Of a stretch of 34,152 nt of DNA, positions 1-9,839 are shown piece by piece. A model generated the notes under the pieces. It saw only the letters and a program-made list of their open reading frames with translations. It searched no databases and was not told the origin of the DNA. Position numbers and translations under genes: made by a program. How positions within the stretch are numbered: position 1 is the first letter of the stretch; each line of letters begins with the position of its first letter. The stretch is from Gammaproteobacteria bacterium (GTDB taxonomy: Bacteria > Pseudomonadota > Gammaproteobacteria > Steroidobacterales > GCA-2729495), in the NCBI GenBank assembly GCA_013001905.1, contig JABDLC010000013.1:1-34152 (forward strand), given 5' to 3'.

Positions 1-2
1 TG

Positions 3-611
3 CACCCGGTTATCCCGTTTATCAGCGAGGAAATCTGGCAGCGGGTTGCCAAAGTCGCCGGCACTGCGGCGCCCACGATCATGCTGCAACCCTATCCGCA
101 GGCCGATGACTATCCGGCGGATGCGGAGGCAGAGGCCGAACTCGAATGGCTGAAAGGCTTTATTCTGGGCATCCGCCAGATTCGCGGCGAGATGGACATA
201 GCACCCGGCAAACCATTGCCCGTGATCATTCAGGATGCGAGTGATCAGGACCGTGGGCACATGGCGGAACACGAGTTGTACCTGCAGAACATCGCGCGAC
301 TGGAAAGCATCACGATACTTCAGGCCGGCGATGAACCGCCGACCGCCGCAACCGCCCTGCTCGGCGCTATGAAAATTCTGGTTCCGCTCGCCGGGCTGAT
401 TGACGTGGAAGCCGAACGCACGCGTCTGAACAAACGTCGCGATAAAGCCGAACAGGATCTACAAAAAGTGCGCGGCAAACTGGCCAACGAAAAATTTATT
501 GCGCGCGCGCCGGACGATGTCGTCGCGAAAGAAAAAGGCCGGCAACAGGAGCTGGAGCTGGAAATCAGTCAGCTGGACGCGCAGCTCGGAAAACTCACAG
601 AGCTCGACTGA
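3..611 (+). CDS. valS: Valine--tRNA ligase, C-terminal part (5' end outside window)
   Basis: This is the last 202 residues of valyl-tRNA synthetase, the class I enzyme that charges tRNA-Val in the cytoplasm. The reading frame is already open at base 3 and begins with HPVIPFISEEIWQ, a hallmark of the anticodon-binding domain. The last ~65 residues are rich in Lys, Glu and Arg with heptad-like spacing (about 419-600) and match the C-terminal coiled-coil arm of bacterial ValRS, which contacts the tRNA. The catalytic domain, HIGH and KMSKS motifs lie upstream and cannot be seen. The stop codon is one base from the end of the convergent rimI gene, so no terminator fits between them. The family call is confident; the gene is cut by the window edge. 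Confidence 0.95.
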   Translation, partial: HPVIPFISEEIWQRVAKVAGTAAPTIMLQPYPQADDYPADAEAEAELEWLKGFILGIRQIRGEMDIAPGKPLPVIIQDASDQDRGHMAEHELYLQNIARLESITILQAGDEPPTAATALLGAMKILVPLAGLIDVEAERTRLNKRRDKAEQDLQKVRGKLANEKFIARAPDDVVAKEKGRQQELELEISQLDAQLGKLTELD

Positions 612-612
612 A

Positions 613-1101
613 TCACTCCAGATCCGCAGCGCCGGAGACATTCTCCAGCACCAAAACCAGCGCATCCTCACGGCCTTCAGCGGCCCGGTAATACGATTTG
701 CGGATGCCCAGTTGCACAAACCCGGCGTTCTCGTACAGCTGAATCGCCGCATCATTGGAGGGCCGCACCTCCAGAAACATCCGTTCGACGCCTACGGCGT
801 CAGCGTATTCGAGCAGGTGATCGAGCATCTGCTGGCCATAGCCCTGACGCTGACAGTCTGGCTCGATACACAGATTCAGGATGTGCGCTTCGGCAGCCGC
901 GGTAGACAGAATTGAATAACCGATAATCCGGCTGCCCGTATCCAGCACGCTGCTGAGATAACCCGCCATAAGGCAGTCGGAGAAAATCTGCCGGCTCCAG
1001 GGAAACTGATACGCGGCGCCCTCGATCTCCAGCACCGTGTCGATATCCGCATGCTCCATCGGCCGGACTACGGGCCGGAAGTTACCGGGTTCCGCGCTCA
1101 C
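613..1101 (-). CDS. rimI: Ribosomal protein bS18-alanine N-acetyltransferase RimI
   Basis: A 162-residue GNAT-fold acetyltransferase that in this family transfers acetyl from acetyl-CoA to the N-terminal alanine of ribosomal protein S18. The acetyl-CoA binding loop is visible as QRQGYGQQML, matching the GNAT Q/RxxGxG/A motif. The later segment FLEVRPSNDAAIQLYENAGF is the strongly conserved RimI signature, and YYRAAEGREDALVL follows near the end. Length fits the family (about 150-160). The start is GTG at 1101, preceded by a GGAGG-like sequence, and overlaps the stop of the upstream glycosylase gene (GTGA), which implies translational coupling. It is the last gene of a pssA-glycosylase-rimI run and converges on valS. 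Confidence 0.92.
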   Translation of the reverse strand: MSAEPGNFRPVVRPMEHADIDTVLEIEGAAYQFPWSRQIFSDCLMAGYLSSVLDTGSRIIGYSILSTAAAEAHILNLCIEPDCQRQGYGQQMLDHLLEYADAVGVERMFLEVRPSNDAAIQLYENAGFVQLGIRKSYYRAAEGREDALVLVLENVSGAADLE

Positions 1102-1859
1102 TCAGTCCGCCCCTCCATTGCATCAACTGCCAGCAATAAATCTGCCCAGCTTTTGCTTTTCTGCGACGGGCTGCGCAACAAATATGCCGGGTGATACGTA
1201 ACAATCATCGGCACGCCTGCGTACTCGTATCTGTTGCCGCGCAACTTGCCAATCGGCGTAGTCGTCTGCAGCAGCGCATGCGCGGCGATCCTGCCCACTA
1301 CCAAAATAATTTTCGGTTGGAGAAGTGCGATCTGACGTTGCAGATACGGCAAACATGTCGCTATTTCGTCAGGCTCGGGATCACGATTATTCGGTGGTCG
1401 GCATTTTAAAATGTTGGCTATGAACACCTGCTCACGCTGCAACCCGATCGCGCGCAGCATTTCATTAAGCAACTGCCCAGCCCGCCCGACAAAGGGCTCA
1501 CCCTGACGGTCTTCCTCCTGACCGGGCGCCTCGCCGATCACCAGCCAGTCAGCCTGATGATTGCCGACACCGCACACAGCCTGCGTGCGCGAGGCATGCA
1601 ATGTGCAACCGGTGCAGGAGCGGATCGCGTCATTAAGTGGATCCCAGTCGAATCCATGCACGTCGGGCGGCGGCTCGGTCGCAGGTAACGACTCAGCGCC
1701 GGTGGCGACCGGGGCTGCCTGCTCCGCGCCCGCTGACGGTTCGGTCAGCCCGGTTCGATCACGCAGTTCCCAGACATCAATGCCCATTTCGCCCAGCACG
1801 CGCGCCTGCCGACCCGTCAATCCCGCCGGCACCTCAGAGATCCCGCGGTTCACCGGCAT
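1098..1859 (-). CDS. Uracil-DNA glycosylase, family 4 type (Fe-S)
   Basis: A 253-residue protein of the family 4 (UDGa-like) uracil-DNA glycosylases, which excise uracil from deaminated DNA as the first step of base-excision repair. The active-site motif GEAPGQEEDRQGEPFVGRAG is intact, as is the C-terminal HPAYLLR leucine-loop motif. Four cysteines placed as expected for a [4Fe-4S] cluster are visible: CTGC, then KC before RPPNNRDP, then ATC. The N-terminal ~90 residues are poorly conserved and Ala/Pro/Glu-rich, a common variable extension. The ATG at 1859 was chosen; the open frame runs 29 codons further upstream but inside pssA. With this start the gene overlaps pssA by 26 bases. A DNA polymerase-associated domain is not seen. 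Confidence 0.85.
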   Translation of the reverse strand: MPVNRGISEVPAGLTGRQARVLGEMGIDVWELRDRTGLTEPSAGAEQAAPVATGAESLPATEPPPDVHGFDWDPLNDAIRSCTGCTLHASRTQAVCGVGNHQADWLVIGEAPGQEEDRQGEPFVGRAGQLLNEMLRAIGLQREQVFIANILKCRPPNNRDPEPDEIATCLPYLQRQIALLQPKIILVVGRIAAHALLQTTTPIGKLRGNRYEYAGVPMIVTYHPAYLLRSPSQKSKSWADLLLAVDAMEGRTE

Positions 1860-2625
1860 TGCTCGCGGCTCGCCGCGCCCCGCGTCTGTAGCGACGCCAG
1901 CCTGACAGTAGCGGCCCGGACAGCGCATAGGTGTAGGCCAGCCCACACAGGACCAGCGGCGGATTGATAAACACCATGATCAGGATCAATGGCAACGCCA
2001 GCGCATAGCTGAAGGAAATCTTCTCGGTCATTTTGATTTCCTTGAAACTTGTGTAGCTGAACGGCGACACCATCAATGCGCCGGCACAGGCGGTCACCAT
2101 CAGGGCCAGTGCCAGCGTCGCACCGCCGGTCCAGCCCAGTTCCGTGCCAAGCCAGACCATGCCGATGATGAGCGATGCAGCCGGCGGGCTGGGCAAACCC
2201 TGAAACCATGCCTTGTTGTCCTGACCGTGGAGCGTATTAAATCGTGCAAGGCGCATCGCTGCCGCCACTGCGTAGAAGAACGCAACCAGCCAGCCGAGCT
2301 TGCCCCACACCCAACCGTAGTCCACCAACCTCTCCAGCCCCCACTGATACACCACGATCGCAGGCGCAAGACCGAAGGCAACCATATCCGACAGGCTGTC
2401 AAACTCCTTACCGAAATCACTTTCTGTGTTGGTCAGCCGGGCGAGCCGCCCGTCCAACCCGTCGAACATCATCGCTATATAGTGCGCGATGCAGGCCTTG
2501 ACGAAATTACCGTCGATGGCTGCGACGATGGAATAGAACCCGGCAAACAGCGCTGCCGTGGTCATCAGATTTGGCAGGAGGTAAATGCCCCGCCGCCGCA
2601 TCCGGGTAAGTCGCTTATTCGTCAT
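1834..2625 (-). CDS. pssA: CDP-diacylglycerol--serine O-phosphatidyltransferase
   Basis: A 263-residue integral membrane enzyme that makes phosphatidylserine from CDP-diacylglycerol and serine, the precursor of phosphatidylethanolamine. It belongs to the CDP-alcohol phosphatidyltransferase (Bacillus-type PssA) family, not the phospholipase D-like E. coli type. The catalytic signature D-G-x2-A-R-x8-G-x3-D-x3-D is present as DGLDGRLARLTNTESDFGKE followed by FDSLSD. The N-terminal RRRGIYLLPNLMTTAALFAG is typical for the family, and several hydrophobic helices follow. ATG at 2625 was chosen; a TTG two codons upstream is also open, and there is no good Shine-Dalgarno for either. The C-terminus is basic and Arg-rich, extending past the last helix. 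Confidence 0.93.
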   Translation of the reverse strand: MTNKRLTRMRRRGIYLLPNLMTTAALFAGFYSIVAAIDGNFVKACIAHYIAMMFDGLDGRLARLTNTESDFGKEFDSLSDMVAFGLAPAIVVYQWGLERLVDYGWVWGKLGWLVAFFYAVAAAMRLARFNTLHGQDNKAWFQGLPSPPAASLIIGMVWLGTELGWTGGATLALALMVTACAGALMVSPFSYTSFKEIKMTEKISFSYALALPLILIMVFINPPLVLCGLAYTYALSGPLLSGWRRYRRGARRAASNAGEPRDL

Positions 2626-2640
2626 TGGCAAATTTTGCCA
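2626..2640. promoter_or_regulatory. 15-bp inverted repeat abutting the pssA start codon
   Basis: TGGCAAATTTTGCCA is a perfect 7-1-7 inverted repeat in the pssA/proS divergent intergenic region, touching the chosen pssA ATG. It could be an operator or part of a short leader hairpin of the pssA mRNA. It is A/T-rich against GC-rich surroundings. No known regulator site was recognised in it. Confidence 0.3.
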
Positions 2641-2681
2641 CTTAGCGGGGCCTAATTCACGTAGAATGACGCCGGATTTTC

Positions 2682-2709
2682 CTGACTCAGTTTTTCCTTA
2701 CCCTATAAC
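2682..2709 (+). promoter_or_regulatory. Possible sigma70-type promoter of proS
   Basis: CTGACT (2682-2687) and TATAAC (2704-2709) are separated by 16 bases and resemble -35 and -10 boxes. If used, transcription would start at or very near the proS ATG at 2713, giving a leaderless or nearly leaderless mRNA; no Shine-Dalgarno precedes that ATG. An alternative -10, TAGAAT at 2662-2667, lacks a convincing -35. This is pattern matching only. Confidence 0.25.
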
Positions 2710-2712
2710 CAG

Positions 2713-4419
2713 ATGCGCTTATCCAACCTCCCGCTGACCACATTTAAGGAAGTGCCGGCTGAAGCTGAGGTGGCCAGCCATCAGCTGCTGTTGCGAGCAG
2801 GCCTGATTCGTCGCCTCGCATCAGGATTGTTCACCTGGATGCCGATCGGATTGCGCGCTTTGCGCAAGGTCGAACAGGTCATTCGCGAAGAAATGGACAG
2901 GGCCGGTGCGCACGAACTGCTGATGCCGGCGGTGCAGCCAGCCGAGCTGTGGGAGGAATCGGGCCGCTGGGATCGCTACGGCCCACTCCTGTTGCGGATG
3001 CGCGACCGGCACGAACGTGATTTCTGTTTCGGGCCGACACACGAAGAAGTCATCACCGATATCGCGCGACGGGAACTCAAAAGCTACAAGCAATTGCCGG
3101 TCAACTGGTACCAGATACAGACCAAATTCCGTGATGAGATCAGACCGCGCTTCGGGCTGATGCGCGCACGTGAGTTCGTCATGAAAGACGCCTACTCATT
3201 TCACATCGATCAGGATTCGCTACAGGAAACCTATGACCGGATGGCGGACGCGTACCAGTCGATTTTTACGCGACTCGGCCTGTCCTATAAGTCAGTGGAA
3301 GCAGACAGCGGCGAAATCGGCGGCGCACAGTCGCGCGAATTCCACGTACTTGCGGATTCGGGCGAAGATGCGCTGGCCTATGCGGACAACGAAGATTTCG
3401 CCATGAACGTCGAGCTCGCTCCGGCGTCGGCGCCCGAAGGTGAACGCGCGGCGCCCGCAGCATCAATGGAAAAAGTTGCCACACCGGCGGCGAAGAGTAT
3501 CGACCAGGTTTGTCAGCAACTCGCGGTTGACCCGCGTCAGACCGTAAAGACGCTACTGGTTAATGGCGAAGATGACGCCGTCATTGCGCTCGTGCTGCGG
3601 GGTGATCATGCACTGAACCCTCTAAAGGCCGCCAAGCTGGACGGTATTGCCGAGCCTCTGACACTGGCAACAGCGGAGCAGGTCAAAGCCGCTACGGGTG
3701 TGTCGCCCGGCTCCGTCGGCCCGGTTAATACGAAGTTGCGGGTTATCGCTGACCTGAGCGCTGCCCACTGCAGTGATTTTGTCTGCGGCGCAAACGAAGA
3801 GGGTTACCATCTCACCGGCGTTAACTGGGGTCGCGATCTGCCTGAGCCGGAAACGGCCGACCTGCGCAACGTCATTGCCGGTGACCTGACGCCGGCAGGC
3901 AACCCCATCGCGATCGCACGCGGTATTGAAGTGGGTCACATATTCCAGCTCGGCGACAAGTACAGCGCGAGCATGAACGCGACCGTGCTGGACAGTAATG
4001 GCCGCGAAACACCCATGCTCATGGGCTGCTACGGCATCGGCGTATCACGCATTGTCGCCGCGGCGATTGAACAAAATCACGACGAGAAAGGCATCGTCTG
4101 GCCTGCACCGCTGGCGCCCTTTGCGGTTGCGCTGCTGGCCCTCAACAGCAAAAAGTCTGCAGAAGTTCGCAGTTCTGCCGATAACTTATATGAGACCCTT
4201 TCTGATGCGGGTATCGACGTGCTGTACGACGATCGGGATGCCCGCCCGGGTGTGAAGTTTGCGGATGCTGATTTGCTCGGCATTCCGCACGTGGTAGTCG
4301 TCGGTGACCGTGGTCTGCAAAACGGCATTGTCGAATACAGGGATCGTGCAAGCGGCGATTCAAGCGAGGTAAAAATTGCAGATATCGCGAAACATATCGC
4401 GGAGCAGACCGCGGATTGA
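2713..4419 (+). CDS. proS: Proline--tRNA ligase with INS editing domain
   Basis: A 568-residue class II synthetase that charges tRNA-Pro, of the bacterial type carrying the inserted YbaK-like editing domain that clears Ala-tRNA-Pro. Motif 2 is visible as [17 protein letters not shown] and motif 3 as [19 protein letters not shown]. The editing domain runs about residues 240-390 and contains the KTLLVNG segment with the conserved lysine. The C-terminal anticodon-binding domain includes [21 protein letters not shown]. Length matches E. coli ProS (572). The ATG at 2713 gives the usual N-terminus ([19 protein letters not shown]). It diverges from pssA, and its last 44 bases overlap the widest reading of the downstream transglycosylase. 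Confidence 0.97.
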   Translation: MRLSNLPLTTFKEVPAEAEVASHQLLLRAGLIRRLASGLFTWMPIGLRALRKVEQVIREEMDRAGAHELLMPAVQPAELWEESGRWDRYGPLLLRMRDRHERDFCFGPTHEEVITDIARRELKSYKQLPVNWYQIQTKFRDEIRPRFGLMRAREFVMKDAYSFHIDQDSLQETYDRMADAYQSIFTRLGLSYKSVEADSGEIGGAQSREFHVLADSGEDALAYADNEDFAMNVELAPASAPEGERAAPAASMEKVATPAAKSIDQVCQQLAVDPRQTVKTLLVNGEDDAVIALVLRGDHALNPLKAAKLDGIAEPLTLATAEQVKAATGVSPGSVGPVNTKLRVIADLSAAHCSDFVCGANEEGYHLTGVNWGRDLPEPETADLRNVIAGDLTPAGNPIAIARGIEVGHIFQLGDKYSASMNATVLDSNGRETPMLMGCYGIGVSRIVAAAIEQNHDEKGIVWPAPLAPFAVALLALNSKKSAEVRSSADNLYETLSDAGIDVLYDDRDARPGVKFADADLLGIPHVVVVGDRGLQNGIVEYRDRASGDSSEVKIADIAKHIAEQTAD

Positions 4420-4990
4420 GCATGCATTGCTGAGCAGGCTCGGTGGCCTGCTGCTCGCCGGTTGCCTGCTGACGAACACCGCGAGCGCAGCACAGATCGA
4501 CCCGGAACTGAAGGCGCGACTTCAGGAAGCGGTAGCCGACACCAAGAGCTTCGACGATAAATTCACCGCGACCGTGTGGCTGACCGACATGGCGCTGCGC
4601 CTGCAAAAGCGCGTACCGGATTCTGCTGAACGCGTCACTATTCTCCAGGCTGTGCACGAAGAAGCGCAGCGTGCGGACCTGCCGCCGGAACTCGTGTTGG
4701 CTGTCATTGATATCGAGAGTGCGTTCGATCGCTTTGCAATCTCGGTCGCCGGTGCACGCGGCCTCATGCAGGTAATGCCGTTCTGGCTGGACGAACTTGA
4801 TCAGCCCGATGCCAATCTGTTCGACATCCGTACGAACCTGCGTATGGGTTGCACCATTCTCCGCTACTACCTTGACATGGAAGACGGCGAATTGTCTCCG
4901 GCGCTGGCACGGTACAACGGCAGCGTTGGCAAGACCTGGTACCCGGAGCGGGTCCTGGGCCGGCTCAGTAGCCGCTGGTTTCGCTCCTGA
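4376..4990 (+). CDS. Lytic transglycosylase, SLT domain, exported
   Basis: A protein of up to 204 residues with a transglycosylase SLT domain, a family that cleaves peptidoglycan between MurNAc and GlcNAc to form 1,6-anhydroMurNAc in the periplasm. The catalytic Glu sits in [12 protein letters not shown] (residue 114 in this numbering), followed by the family motif [10 protein letters not shown] and later [11 protein letters not shown] hydrophobic leader (about residues 18-38) contains LLAGC, which would fit a lipobox, and also ends in an Ala-x-Ala signal peptidase I-like site, so lipoprotein versus soluble periplasmic is unresolved. No ATG is available: the longest reading starts at TTG 4376 inside proS, and TTG 4427 just past the proS stop is equally possible and still keeps the leader. 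The specific slt/mlt subfamily cannot be named. Confidence 0.85.
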   Translation: MQISRNISRSRPRIEHALLSRLGGLLLAGCLLTNTASAAQIDPELKARLQEAVADTKSFDDKFTATVWLTDMALRLQKRVPDSAERVTILQAVHEEAQRADLPPELVLAVIDIESAFDRFAISVAGARGLMQVMPFWLDELDQPDANLFDIRTNLRMGCTILRYYLDMEDGELSPALARYNGSVGKTWYPERVLGRLSSRWFRS

Positions 4991-5008
4991 TCGCATACTT
5001 AGCGGCTA

Positions 5009-5023
5009 GAATAGGCCCTATTC
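5009..5023. repeat. 15-bp perfect inverted repeat upstream of arsC
   Basis: GAATAGGCCCTATTC is a 7-1-7 palindrome in the 55-base gap between the transglycosylase and arsC. The first arm overlaps TAGAAT (5007-5012), a possible -10 box with no clear -35. Placement 22 bases before the arsC ATG suggests an operator or a small leader hairpin. It is not followed by a T run, so it is not an intrinsic terminator. Confidence 0.3.
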
Positions 5024-5045
5024 CATTGAGGAGCTTTGCTGCGCC

Positions 5046-6338
<1,293 letters not shown>

Positions 6339-6354
6339 TACGCTGCGGGCGCCA

Positions 6355-7053
6355 CTACTCCGCGCCCGATTCTGCGGTCTCCAGCACCGTTCTTAAAAAC
6401 GGGATCGTCAATTTGCGCTGCGCTTCAAGCGCCGCCTTGTCCGCCACGTCGAGCAAATCAAATAACGCCGCGGTAGATCGCCTGACGCGCTTCAACAAAA
6501 ACGCACCTGCCTTGTCCGACAATTCCAGGCCGCGCCATTCCGCACGCAGTTGCAACGCGGCCAGCAAATCTTCGTCATTGCCAGGCTGCAATCGCCACAC
6601 CGGCCCGGAAGCAAGTCGCGACTGCAGATCACGCAGCGTAAAACCTGCCTCGGTCGGCGCGGAGGACGCACTGACAATCAACCTGCCCTGCCCCGATTTG
6701 AGTTCCTCGAAAACACGAAACAACTGACGCTCCCAGTCAGCGTCGCCGGCCACCGCATCGACATCGTCGACGCACAGCAGATCCAGCGCGCCCATGCCCT
6801 CCAGCAGATCAGGCGACAGTGTTGCCGCGTCGGCCAGTGGCAACCATGCGCAACGCCCGTCGGCCGCGGCAACCGCAGCCTGCAGCAAATGCGAGCGGCC
6901 GCTGCCCGGCGTGCCCCACAACCAGTGCACCTGAGGCCCTGGCTCGGTGGCGGCGGCCTTCAATGCAGCAACAACTGCGGCATTCTCACCGGCGTAATAG
7001 GTGCTGAACAGCGCGAAGTCCGCGAGTTTGAGCTCAAGCGCGAGTTGCCGCAT
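6355..7053 (-). CDS. hda: DnaA regulatory inactivator Hda
   Basis: A 232-residue AAA+ protein homologous to the central domain of DnaA. Hda bound to the DNA sliding clamp stimulates ATP hydrolysis by DnaA and so prevents re-initiation. The N-terminal QLALEL is a clamp-binding motif of the QL(S)LPL type. The P-loop is GTPGSGRSHLLQA, with Arg replacing the usual Lys, as is normal in Hda. The Walker B is LLCVDDVDA and the sensor region LIVSASSAP. It sits at the end of a minus-strand run with the CDP-alcohol phosphatidyltransferase 12 bases upstream. The hda-DUF2066-purM-purN neighbourhood is the usual one in Pseudomonas-like bacteria. Confidence 0.92.
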   Translation of the reverse strand: MRQLALELKLADFALFSTYYAGENAAVVAALKAAATEPGPQVHWLWGTPGSGRSHLLQAAVAAADGRCAWLPLADAATLSPDLLEGMGALDLLCVDDVDAVAGDADWERQLFRVFEELKSGQGRLIVSASSAPTEAGFTLRDLQSRLASGPVWRLQPGNDEDLLAALQLRAEWRGLELSDKAGAFLLKRVRRSTAALFDLLDVADKAALEAQRKLTIPFLRTVLETAESGAE

Positions 7054-7065
7054 CAGATCTGGCCG

Positions 7066-7623
7066 TCAGGCCGGGGCGCGCGACTGCATTGCCAGTCGAC
7101 TCCAGGTCAGCACGTAGTCGAGACCACTGACCAGGCTGACCACAAATACACCGGCCCCGGTAATCAACACGCTGACTTCCGGCGGCCAGCCCCATACCTG
7201 TGACGTCATGACAAAGAAGAGATACAAGAGCGCCATGACGGTATTCAGCTTACCGACCTTCGAAGGGTTCGGCTCAACGGGTCCGATCAGAAATTCGTAC
7301 GCGGCCGCGCCGGCGATGATGATGATGTCGCGACCGATGACCACCGCAAATAGCCACAGCGGTATCAGCCCCATGTAGCTCAGCGAGGCAAAAACCGACA
7401 CAAAGAGCAGCTTGTCTGCCAACGGATCGAGCAACCCGCCGATCCGCGACGTCCAGTCATAACGCCGGGCGAGAAAACCGTCGAGGCCGTCAGACACGCC
7501 GGCGATGATAATCAGCCAGAGCGCTTGCAGGTAATTCTGCTCCAGCAGCGACATGACGATCGGCACAACCAGCACGATCCGCATGACACAGATCAGGTTC
7601 GGGATGTGACGGGCCTGGAGCAT
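7066..7623 (-). CDS. CDP-alcohol phosphatidyltransferase (PgsA-like)
   Basis: A 185-residue membrane protein of the CDP-alcohol phosphatidyltransferase family. The catalytic motif is complete as DGLDGFLARRYDWTSRIGG followed by LLDPLADK. The N-terminus HIPNLICVMRI resembles PgsA, which makes phosphatidylglycerophosphate, and length is close to PgsA (about 180-190). Five to six hydrophobic helices are visible. Many gammaproteobacteria carry a separate pgsA near uvrC, so this may be a paralogue with another alcohol acceptor. The gene is four bases downstream of DUF2066 and 12 upstream of hda, so all three are probably co-transcribed. The family is sure; the substrate is not. Confidence 0.85.
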   Translation of the reverse strand: MLQARHIPNLICVMRIVLVVPIVMSLLEQNYLQALWLIIIAGVSDGLDGFLARRYDWTSRIGGLLDPLADKLLFVSVFASLSYMGLIPLWLFAVVIGRDIIIIAGAAAYEFLIGPVEPNPSKVGKLNTVMALLYLFFVMTSQVWGWPPEVSVLITGAGVFVVSLVSGLDYVLTWSRLAMQSRAPA

Positions 7624-7627
7624 CAGG

Positions 7628-8680
7628 TCAGCGGCTGGCCCAGTTGTAGATCAGGTCAGGCCGGCGTGCGCCCGCGGCAACCGGCGCCGCATCGGCTGTC
7701 ACGCGGCTCAGCAGACGGCCATTGTCGAGCGAGCGCTGCAGACGGCTGCTGTCACCCCGCACCTGCAGCTCGAATTCGATACGGTCATCACGCACCTGCA
7801 CGATCTGTGCGCTCTGCACGATATTCAGCGAACGCAGGTATTTTTGCAGCCGGCCCAGGCGGTCGATGCTATTAATATCACCCACCACGAGTCGCACCGC
7901 GCCACCTGTATCGGCAACCGTGGCCAGACGTTGTGACAGCCACGAAGCTGCCTCACCCGGGCCGCCGCTGACACTGCCCTCCCACGCAAATTGCTCGGTG
8001 CGGGTCACGACGGTCCAGCGCACCCTGCGTTCGCCGGTGGACAGCGACCGGGCCCTGCCGATCAACAGCCCGTCAGCACTGTAACGGCGCGATGCCTGCT
8101 GCAGCGGAGCCGTGAAATTACCCCACACGTCAGCAAACGACATTCGACTCAGGTCTTCGGCATCAACCAGCGGAAAAACGACGGGCAACCCCCGCGCATC
8201 CGCGGCCGCCTGCAGCTGCGCGCGCAGCCGGCCCTTGCGCCCGGACGTATCATTGCCGTCGAGAATTGTCCGGTTTCCTGCGCCGTCATCGACCGCATAC
8301 CAGACAGCCAGCAGTGGCCGCTCGATACCCCAGACCGGTTGCCCGGCGGCATCCAGAATTCTTTCCAGCTGCACGCCGTCGAACTCAACCCGGACCCGTC
8401 CGCGCGGGAGCCGGCTATATTGCCGCACGAGTTTGCCCGCATCGGGTACCAGTGACCGGCGCGCCCCGGCATTGCCCAGCGAATCGCGACCGGACACTTT
8501 CACCAGCACCTGTTCGAGCGCCGCATCAAAAGCCTCGCGCAAACCATTGCTGCCGGAGGGCAAGTCGACCTCCGCGGCATAAACACCGGGCACACGGACA
8601 GCCCGTGCCGCGTCCGGTAGCAGCAAAGCTGCGCTCAGCAACAGGGCCAGGGGCAGCCAAAGAATTTTTCTGCATAACAT
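7628..8680 (-). CDS. DUF2066 domain-containing exported protein
   Basis: A 350-residue protein with an N-terminal signal peptide (basic KRK-like start, hydrophobic core to about residue 26, Ala-rich cleavage region) and then a DUF2066-type body: VPGVYAAEVDLPS near the front and repeated short beta-rich segments later. DUF2066 proteins have no established function and typically sit between purM and hda, as here. The ATG at 8680 is given, but a GTG one codon earlier is equally open. The only purine-rich stretch (GGGAG) is too close to either start for normal ribosome binding. Together with a TATAAT box just upstream, this would allow a leaderless mRNA. No catalytic residues can be assigned. Confidence 0.8.
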   Translation of the reverse strand: MLCRKILWLPLALLLSAALLLPDAARAVRVPGVYAAEVDLPSGSNGLREAFDAALEQVLVKVSGRDSLGNAGARRSLVPDAGKLVRQYSRLPRGRVRVEFDGVQLERILDAAGQPVWGIERPLLAVWYAVDDGAGNRTILDGNDTSGRKGRLRAQLQAAADARGLPVVFPLVDAEDLSRMSFADVWGNFTAPLQQASRRYSADGLLIGRARSLSTGERRVRWTVVTRTEQFAWEGSVSGGPGEAASWLSQRLATVADTGGAVRLVVGDINSIDRLGRLQKYLRSLNIVQSAQIVQVRDDRIEFELQVRGDSSRLQRSLDNGRLLSRVTADAAPVAAGARRPDLIYNWASR

Positions 8681-8683
8681 CAC

Positions 8684-8798
8684 TCCCGCATTATAATCAC
8701 CCCTCAGTTCAAAGCCGCACTGTTGATTTGCACGAGGTCGCGATTCCTTGTCGCCTGTTAACCGTTAACGCAACCTACCCAAAATCAGAAAAATCCAG
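8684..8798. promoter_or_regulatory. Divergent promoter region DUF2066 / purM
   Basis: This 115-base region separates two divergent operons. ATTATAAT at 8690-8697 contains TATAAT on both strands; on the minus strand it would place transcription start about at the DUF2066 start codon. GTTAACCGTTAAC at 8757-8769 is a perfect 6-1-6 inverted repeat some 30 bases before the purM ATG and is a candidate operator. I do not recognise a PurR consensus. No Shine-Dalgarno precedes purM. Confidence 0.4.
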
Positions 8799-9839
8799 AT
8801 GACGCCAACCAAATCAGCTACCTACCGCGACGCGGGGGTCGACATCGACGCGGGCAACCGCCTGGTCGAACGCATTAAACCGCTGGTTAAAGCCACCGCA
8901 CGGGAAGGCGTACTGGGCGGAATCGGCGGATTCGGCGGCCTCTTCGAACTGCCGGCGGGCAAATACAAAGAACCGGTGCTGGTATCCGGCACCGACGGCG
9001 TCGGCACCAAGCTACGGCTCGCTATCGATCTCGGCATTCACAACACCGTCGGCATCGATCTCGTCGCGATGTGCGTCAACGATATTGTCGTTTTAGGCGC
9101 TGAACCCCTGTTTTTCCTCGACTATTTTGGCTGCGGCAAGCTGGACGAGGCGGCCGCGACGGAAGTCATCGGCGGCATTGCCGAAGGCTGCCGGCAGGCA
9201 GGCGCTGCGTTGATCGGCGGCGAGACTGCCGAGATGCCGGGGATGTACGCCGCCGACGACTACGATCTCGCCGGTTTTACCGTGGGGGTCGTCGAAAAAA
9301 GCGCCATTATTGATGGCAGTCGCGCCGCACCCGGCGATCGAATTATCGGGCTGGCATCCAGCGGGCCCCACTCCAACGGCTACTCACTTATCCGCAAGAT
9401 TGTGGCGGACAGCGGTGCCGACATTCGCGAGCCGTTCGCCGCAGACCCCGGGCGTTCGCTGGGAGAATCATTGCTGGCTCCGACACGAATTTACGTCAAG
9501 GCTGTTTTGCAATTGATTGAAAGTGTTGATGTAAGTGCCATTGCCCATATTACGGGCGGCGGCATTCCTGAGAATCTGGTCAGGGTGCTGAACGATCAGA
9601 TCGATGCGCACGTGAACATGGGCGCATGGGAGCGTCCGGCGATCTTCAGCTGGCTGCAGGAGCACGGCAACGTAGCGGAGCCGGAGATGCAGCGGACCTT
9701 TAACTGCGGCATGGGGATGATGATTATCGTGTCGGACGCCGTTGCCGGGCAGGCAGTGAGCCTCCTCAATGCAGCCGGCGAGGATGCCCGCATTATCGGT
9801 GAGATCAGCAGCGGCACCGGCCGGGTGCACACCGCCTGA
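8799..9839 (+). CDS. purM: Phosphoribosylformylglycinamidine cyclo-ligase (AIR synthetase)
   Basis: A 346-residue enzyme that closes the imidazole ring with ATP, turning FGAM into AIR, the fifth step of de novo purine synthesis. The PurM fold signatures are clear: [20 protein letters not shown] at the N-terminus, GTDGVGTKL in the nucleotide-binding loop, [21 protein letters not shown], and [11 protein letters not shown] towards the C-terminus. Length matches E. coli PurM (345). The last base of the stop is the first base of the purN ATG, so the two are translationally coupled. No upstream Shine-Dalgarno is visible. Confidence 0.97.
   Translation: MTPTKSATYRDAGVDIDAGNRLVERIKPLVKATAREGVLGGIGGFGGLFELPAGKYKEPVLVSGTDGVGTKLRLAIDLGIHNTVGIDLVAMCVNDIVVLGAEPLFFLDYFGCGKLDEAAATEVIGGIAEGCRQAGAALIGGETAEMPGMYAADDYDLAGFTVGVVEKSAIIDGSRAAPGDRIIGLASSGPHSNGYSLIRKIVADSGADIREPFAADPGRSLGESLLAPTRIYVKAVLQLIESVDVSAIAHITGGGIPENLVRVLNDQIDAHVNMGAWERPAIFSWLQEHGNVAEPEMQRTFNCGMGMMIIVSDAVAGQAVSLLNAAGEDARIIGEISSGTGRVHTA

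Noticed and set aside
4142-4996. 284-codon minus-strand frame over the proS end and the transglycosylase
   Set aside because: It shares no motif with a known family and lies fully antisense to two genes that have clear domains.
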